64,000 nt of DNA from Corynebacterium accolens (GTDB lineage Bacteria; Actinomycetota; Actinomycetes; Mycobacteriales; Mycobacteriaceae), in assembly GCF_023520795.1 (NCBI RefSeq), contig NZ_CP046605.1, positions 2,029,438-2,093,437 on the forward strand, read 5' to 3'. The notes beneath the pieces were generated by a model. It made no database searches, had not been told where the DNA came from, and saw nothing but the letters and a program-made list of their open reading frames with translations. The translations under genes were made by a program, and so were the position numbers. Shown here in pieces: positions 61,770-64,000 of the stretch (its first letter is position 1; every line of letters starts with the position of its first letter).

Positions 61770-62720
61770 TTATTTGTCGGCGACGCGGCGCTGGCGTGCA
61801 AACTCGGATAGCACCGAGCCCGCGGCAACGGAGGCGTTGAGGGATTCGACCCACCCGGTCATGGGAATGGACATGAGGACATCGCAGGTCTCGCTGACCA
61901 AGCGCGAAATTCCCTTGCCCTCGGAGCCGATGACGATGACCACGGGGTCCGTGCCGCCTTCATAGGTATCCAGCGTGTGATCGCCGCCGGCGTCGAGGCC
62001 GACGACCTGGTAGCCGTTTTTCTGGAATTCCTTCACGGTGCGGGTGATATTCGTTGCGCGGGCGACCGGCAAGCGGGCCGCGGTGCCAGCCGAGGTGCGC
62101 CACGCCACCGCGGTGACAGAAGCCGAACGGCGTTCCGGGATGATCACGCCATCGCCGCCGAAAGCGGCCACGGAACGGATGACGGCGCCCAGGTTGCGCG
62201 GATCGGTGATGTTATCCAGGATGACGAACATGCCGGGGCGCGGGTTCTCGGCGGCGTTGGCAATCAAATCCTCCACCGCGGCGTACTTGTACGGCGGGAT
62301 CTGCAAGCCGATGCCCTGGTGCATGCCATTTCCCGTCATGCGGTCCATCTCGTGGCGCTGAACCTCGATGATGGGGATATTGCGGGTATTGCACATGGAC
62401 ACGGCCTCAGAAAGCCGCTTATCATTGCGCGTTCCGGCAGCGATGTAAAGCGTGGTGGCCGGCACCTTGGCGTGCAGACACTCGATGACCGGGTTGCGGC
62501 CCACCACCATCTCTGCGGTTTCTTTCTGGTGACGCCCAGAGTTGCGGCGCTCGCGCTCCAGCTTCGCCTTGTGCTTGGCGTGGTAGACGCGGTCCTCGGC
62601 CTTTGGGGTGGGGCCCTTGCCTTCTAGGCCCTTGCGTCGTTGACCGCCGGAGCCTTTGGTAGCGCCCTTCTTATTCGTCTTGCGGATGCCCGCGCCACCG
62701 CGGCCATGGGTTCGTGCCAT
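61770..62720 (-). CDS. rlmB: 23S rRNA 2'-O-methyltransferase RlmB (SpoU family)
   Basis: Methylates the ribose of a conserved guanosine in 23S rRNA. A 316-residue protein: a basic Gly/Lys-rich N-terminal tail, the L30e-like substrate-binding domain ([16 protein letters not shown]) and the SPOUT knot with [37 protein letters not shown] and [21 protein letters not shown] 62720 is chosen because AAGGA lies nine bases upstream; ten upstream codons in the open frame are unlikely. It is 60 bases downstream of cysS, as is usual in actinobacteria. Confidence 0.93.
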   Translation of the reverse strand: MARTHGRGGAGIRKTNKKGATKGSGGQRRKGLEGKGPTPKAEDRVYHAKHKAKLERERRNSGRHQKETAEMVVGRNPVIECLHAKVPATTLYIAAGTRNDKRLSEAVSMCNTRNIPIIEVQRHEMDRMTGNGMHQGIGLQIPPYKYAAVEDLIANAAENPRPGMFVILDNITDPRNLGAVIRSVAAFGGDGVIIPERRSASVTAVAWRTSAGTAARLPVARATNITRTVKEFQKNGYQVVGLDAGGDHTLDTYEGGTDPVVIVIGSEGKGISRLVSETCDVLMSIPMTGWVESLNASVAAGSVLSEFARQRRVADK

Positions 62721-62780
62721 CGTTTCAGTCCTTTCGAGGAAACCGTTCAATAACCAGCGGAAATAACAGCAGAAAGCTGC

Positions 62781-64000
62781 CTAGCGCTGGGTCAACGACC
62801 ACGTGGGGCCGTCTGGGGTATCGGTAATGGTGATGCCGGCGGCAGTGAGGCGGTCACGCACGGCATCGGCAGTAGCGAAGTCTTTTTCCGCGCGGGCCTG
62901 CGTGCGCCGTTCCAGTTCTGCCTGGACCAGCGCATCGAGCGCCGCATCTGCCCCGCTAGCTTCGCCTCCATCTTCCCACTCCAGCGGGTCAAATCCAAGT
63001 ACGTGCGCCATCCCGCGCACCTGGGCGGCCTTCGCGCGAGCGGCGTCCTCGTCCCCGGCCGCCAAGTCCTTATTGCCCGCGCGCACGGTGGTGTGGATGG
63101 CGGCCAGCGCCTTGGGCACGGCGATATCGTCATTCATGGCGTCCTCGAAGTCCGGCGTCCAGTCGCCGCGTTCGACGCCTGCAAAGCGCTTGACGAAGCC
63201 CTCAATACGCCGGTAGCCCGCCGCCGCCTCCGTCAGGGCGGATTCGGAGTATTCCAGCACGGAGCGGTAATGCGCAGAACCCAGGTAGTAGCGCAGCTCC
63301 ACCGGGCGCACGAGCTCCAGCATGTTCGAGATGGAAAGCACGTTGCCGAGCGATTTCGACATCTTCTCGCCAGCCATGGTCACCCAGTGGTTGTGCATCC
63401 AGTAATTGGCAAACTTATCGCCGGCCGCGTGCGATTGCGCGATCTCGTTTTCGTGGTGCGGGAATTGCAGGTCCAAGCCGCCGCAGTGGATATCGAAATT
63501 AGAGCCCAGGTAGTAGGTAGACATGGCGGAGCACTCCAGGTGCCAGCCCGGGCGGCCGCGACCCCACGGGGTGGGCCAGCTCGGCTCGCCCGGCTTCGCG
63601 GCCTTCCACAGGGCGAAGTCGAGAGGGCTGCGCTTGCCCGCGTTGTCTGACTCGCCCTGTTCCATCTCCTCGACGCGGTTGCCAGATAGCGCGCCGTAGT
63701 CGGATCCCTCCGCCTTGGTCCAGGCCTCGACGTCAAAATACACGGATCCGGCCGCGCCATCGGGGGCGGGAACGGGGTAGGCAAAACCGGCATCGATAAG
63801 CCGCTGCATGTACTCGACCATCTGGGTGACAAAGCCCGTCGCGCGCGGCTCCACGGACGGCGGGAGCACGCCGAGCAGGTTATAAGCCTTGGTGAACTCG
63901 CGCTCATAAGTGGACACCCACTCCCACCAGGGGCGATTATTCTCGGCGGCCTTGGTGAGGATCTTGTCATCGATATCGGTGACATTGCGCACGAGCGCGA
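62781..64000 (-). CDS. cysS: Cysteinyl-tRNA synthetase CysS (5' end outside window)
   Basis: Class I synthetase that charges tRNA-Cys. The visible 400-odd residues run from [17 protein letters not shown] to the C-terminus; the HIGH motif and zinc Cys of the first 80 residues lie beyond 64000. Seen here are [31 protein letters not shown] (zinc and substrate site) and [13 protein letters not shown], the KMSKS loop. The C-terminal anticodon-binding part includes [16 protein letters not shown]-like [20 protein letters not shown]. MshC, the mycothiol Cys ligase, is a shorter paralogue but lacks this anticodon region, so CysS is preferred. Confidence 0.95.
   Translation of the reverse strand, partial: ALVRNVTDIDDKILTKAAENNRPWWEWVSTYEREFTKAYNLLGVLPPSVEPRATGFVTQMVEYMQRLIDAGFAYPVPAPDGAAGSVYFDVEAWTKAEGSDYGALSGNRVEEMEQGESDNAGKRSPLDFALWKAAKPGEPSWPTPWGRGRPGWHLECSAMSTYYLGSNFDIHCGGLDLQFPHHENEIAQSHAAGDKFANYWMHNHWVTMAGEKMSKSLGNVLSISNMLELVRPVELRYYLGSAHYRSVLEYSESALTEAAAGYRRIEGFVKRFAGVERGDWTPDFEDAMNDDIAVPKALAAIHTTVRAGNKDLAAGDEDAARAKAAQVRGMAHVLGFDPLEWEDGGEASGADAALDALVQAELERRTQARAEKDFATADAVRDRLTAAGITITDTPDGPTWSLTQR

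Noticed and set aside
1-64000. CRISPR array or prophage
   Set aside because: No regularly spaced direct repeats, cas genes, integrase or structural phage genes were seen anywhere in the window.

Overview
The window looks like a chromosomal segment of a high-GC Corynebacterium. The evidence is a mycothiol synthase (mshD), single-subunit pyruvate:quinone oxidoreductase, a ThrE threonine/serine exporter very close to the Corynebacterium glutamicum protein, the otsA-lipoprotein-otsB-LacI block, many GTG and leaderless starts, and an order (pstS, mshD, pabC, ygfZ, purM/purF, purL/Q/S, purC/B/D, phosphate two-component system, pqo, tRNA-Thr, thrE, otsA/B, zinc ABC transporter) that I recall as the pstS-to-znu stretch of the C. 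glutamicum chromosome. The species cannot be fixed from sequence reading alone.

Layout. 1-12.2 kb is core: phosphate-binding lipoprotein PstS (partial), MshD, an LmeA-like protein, a diacylglycerol kinase-like enzyme, a nitrobindin-like barrel lacking its heme His, PabC, YgfZ, DUF3073, PurM-PurF and a sterol-carrier-like protein on one strand, a double-hotdog thioesterase and an asparaginase lipoprotein. 12.2-31 kb is an accessory island of visibly lower GC that interrupts the purine block: a lone Panacea (SocA-like) gene, a hemolysin-III membrane protein, an IS3-family element with a frameshifted orfB, a three-gene nucleic-acid-processing operon (single-chain type ISP restriction-modification enzyme, MORC-like GHKL ATPase, Z1 helicase), a TDT transporter, an alpha/beta hydrolase, an ImmA/IrrE-PIN toxin-antitoxin-like pair, a shredded copy of the hydrolase gene, and a GT87-like membrane protein. 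31-44 kb returns to core: purS-purQ-purL, a secreted LTD/OB/EEP nuclease, a DUF2334 protein, oligopeptidase B, and purD-purB-purC. 44-64 kb holds a HIT protein, the PhoS/PhoR two-component pair, pqo, a 14-TM MFS pump, tRNA-Thr, thrE, a histone-H1-like protein, otsA/lipoprotein/otsB, an IpsA-like LacI regulator, a zinc ABC transporter behind a Zur-box-like site, an esterase, an HNH nuclease of the DUF222 type, rlmB and cysS (partial).

How the genes work together. Eight purine genes (purM, F, L, Q, S, C, B, D) cover most of de novo IMP synthesis. PhoSR and PstS belong to phosphate-starvation control. OtsA/OtsB make trehalose. ZnuABC imports zinc or manganese. The most interesting part is the operon at 15.2-25.1 kb (minus strand). 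It combines a complete type ISP enzyme (nuclease, helicase, methylase and target-recognition region in one chain) with a MORC-type ATPase and a Z1 helicase, which are normally described with separate methylase and nuclease genes. An interrupted palindrome lies in its promoter region, the putative target-recognition segment looks AT-rich, and an IS3 element abuts its downstream end. I read it as a hybrid anti-phage restriction system; this is inference from domains and gene order.
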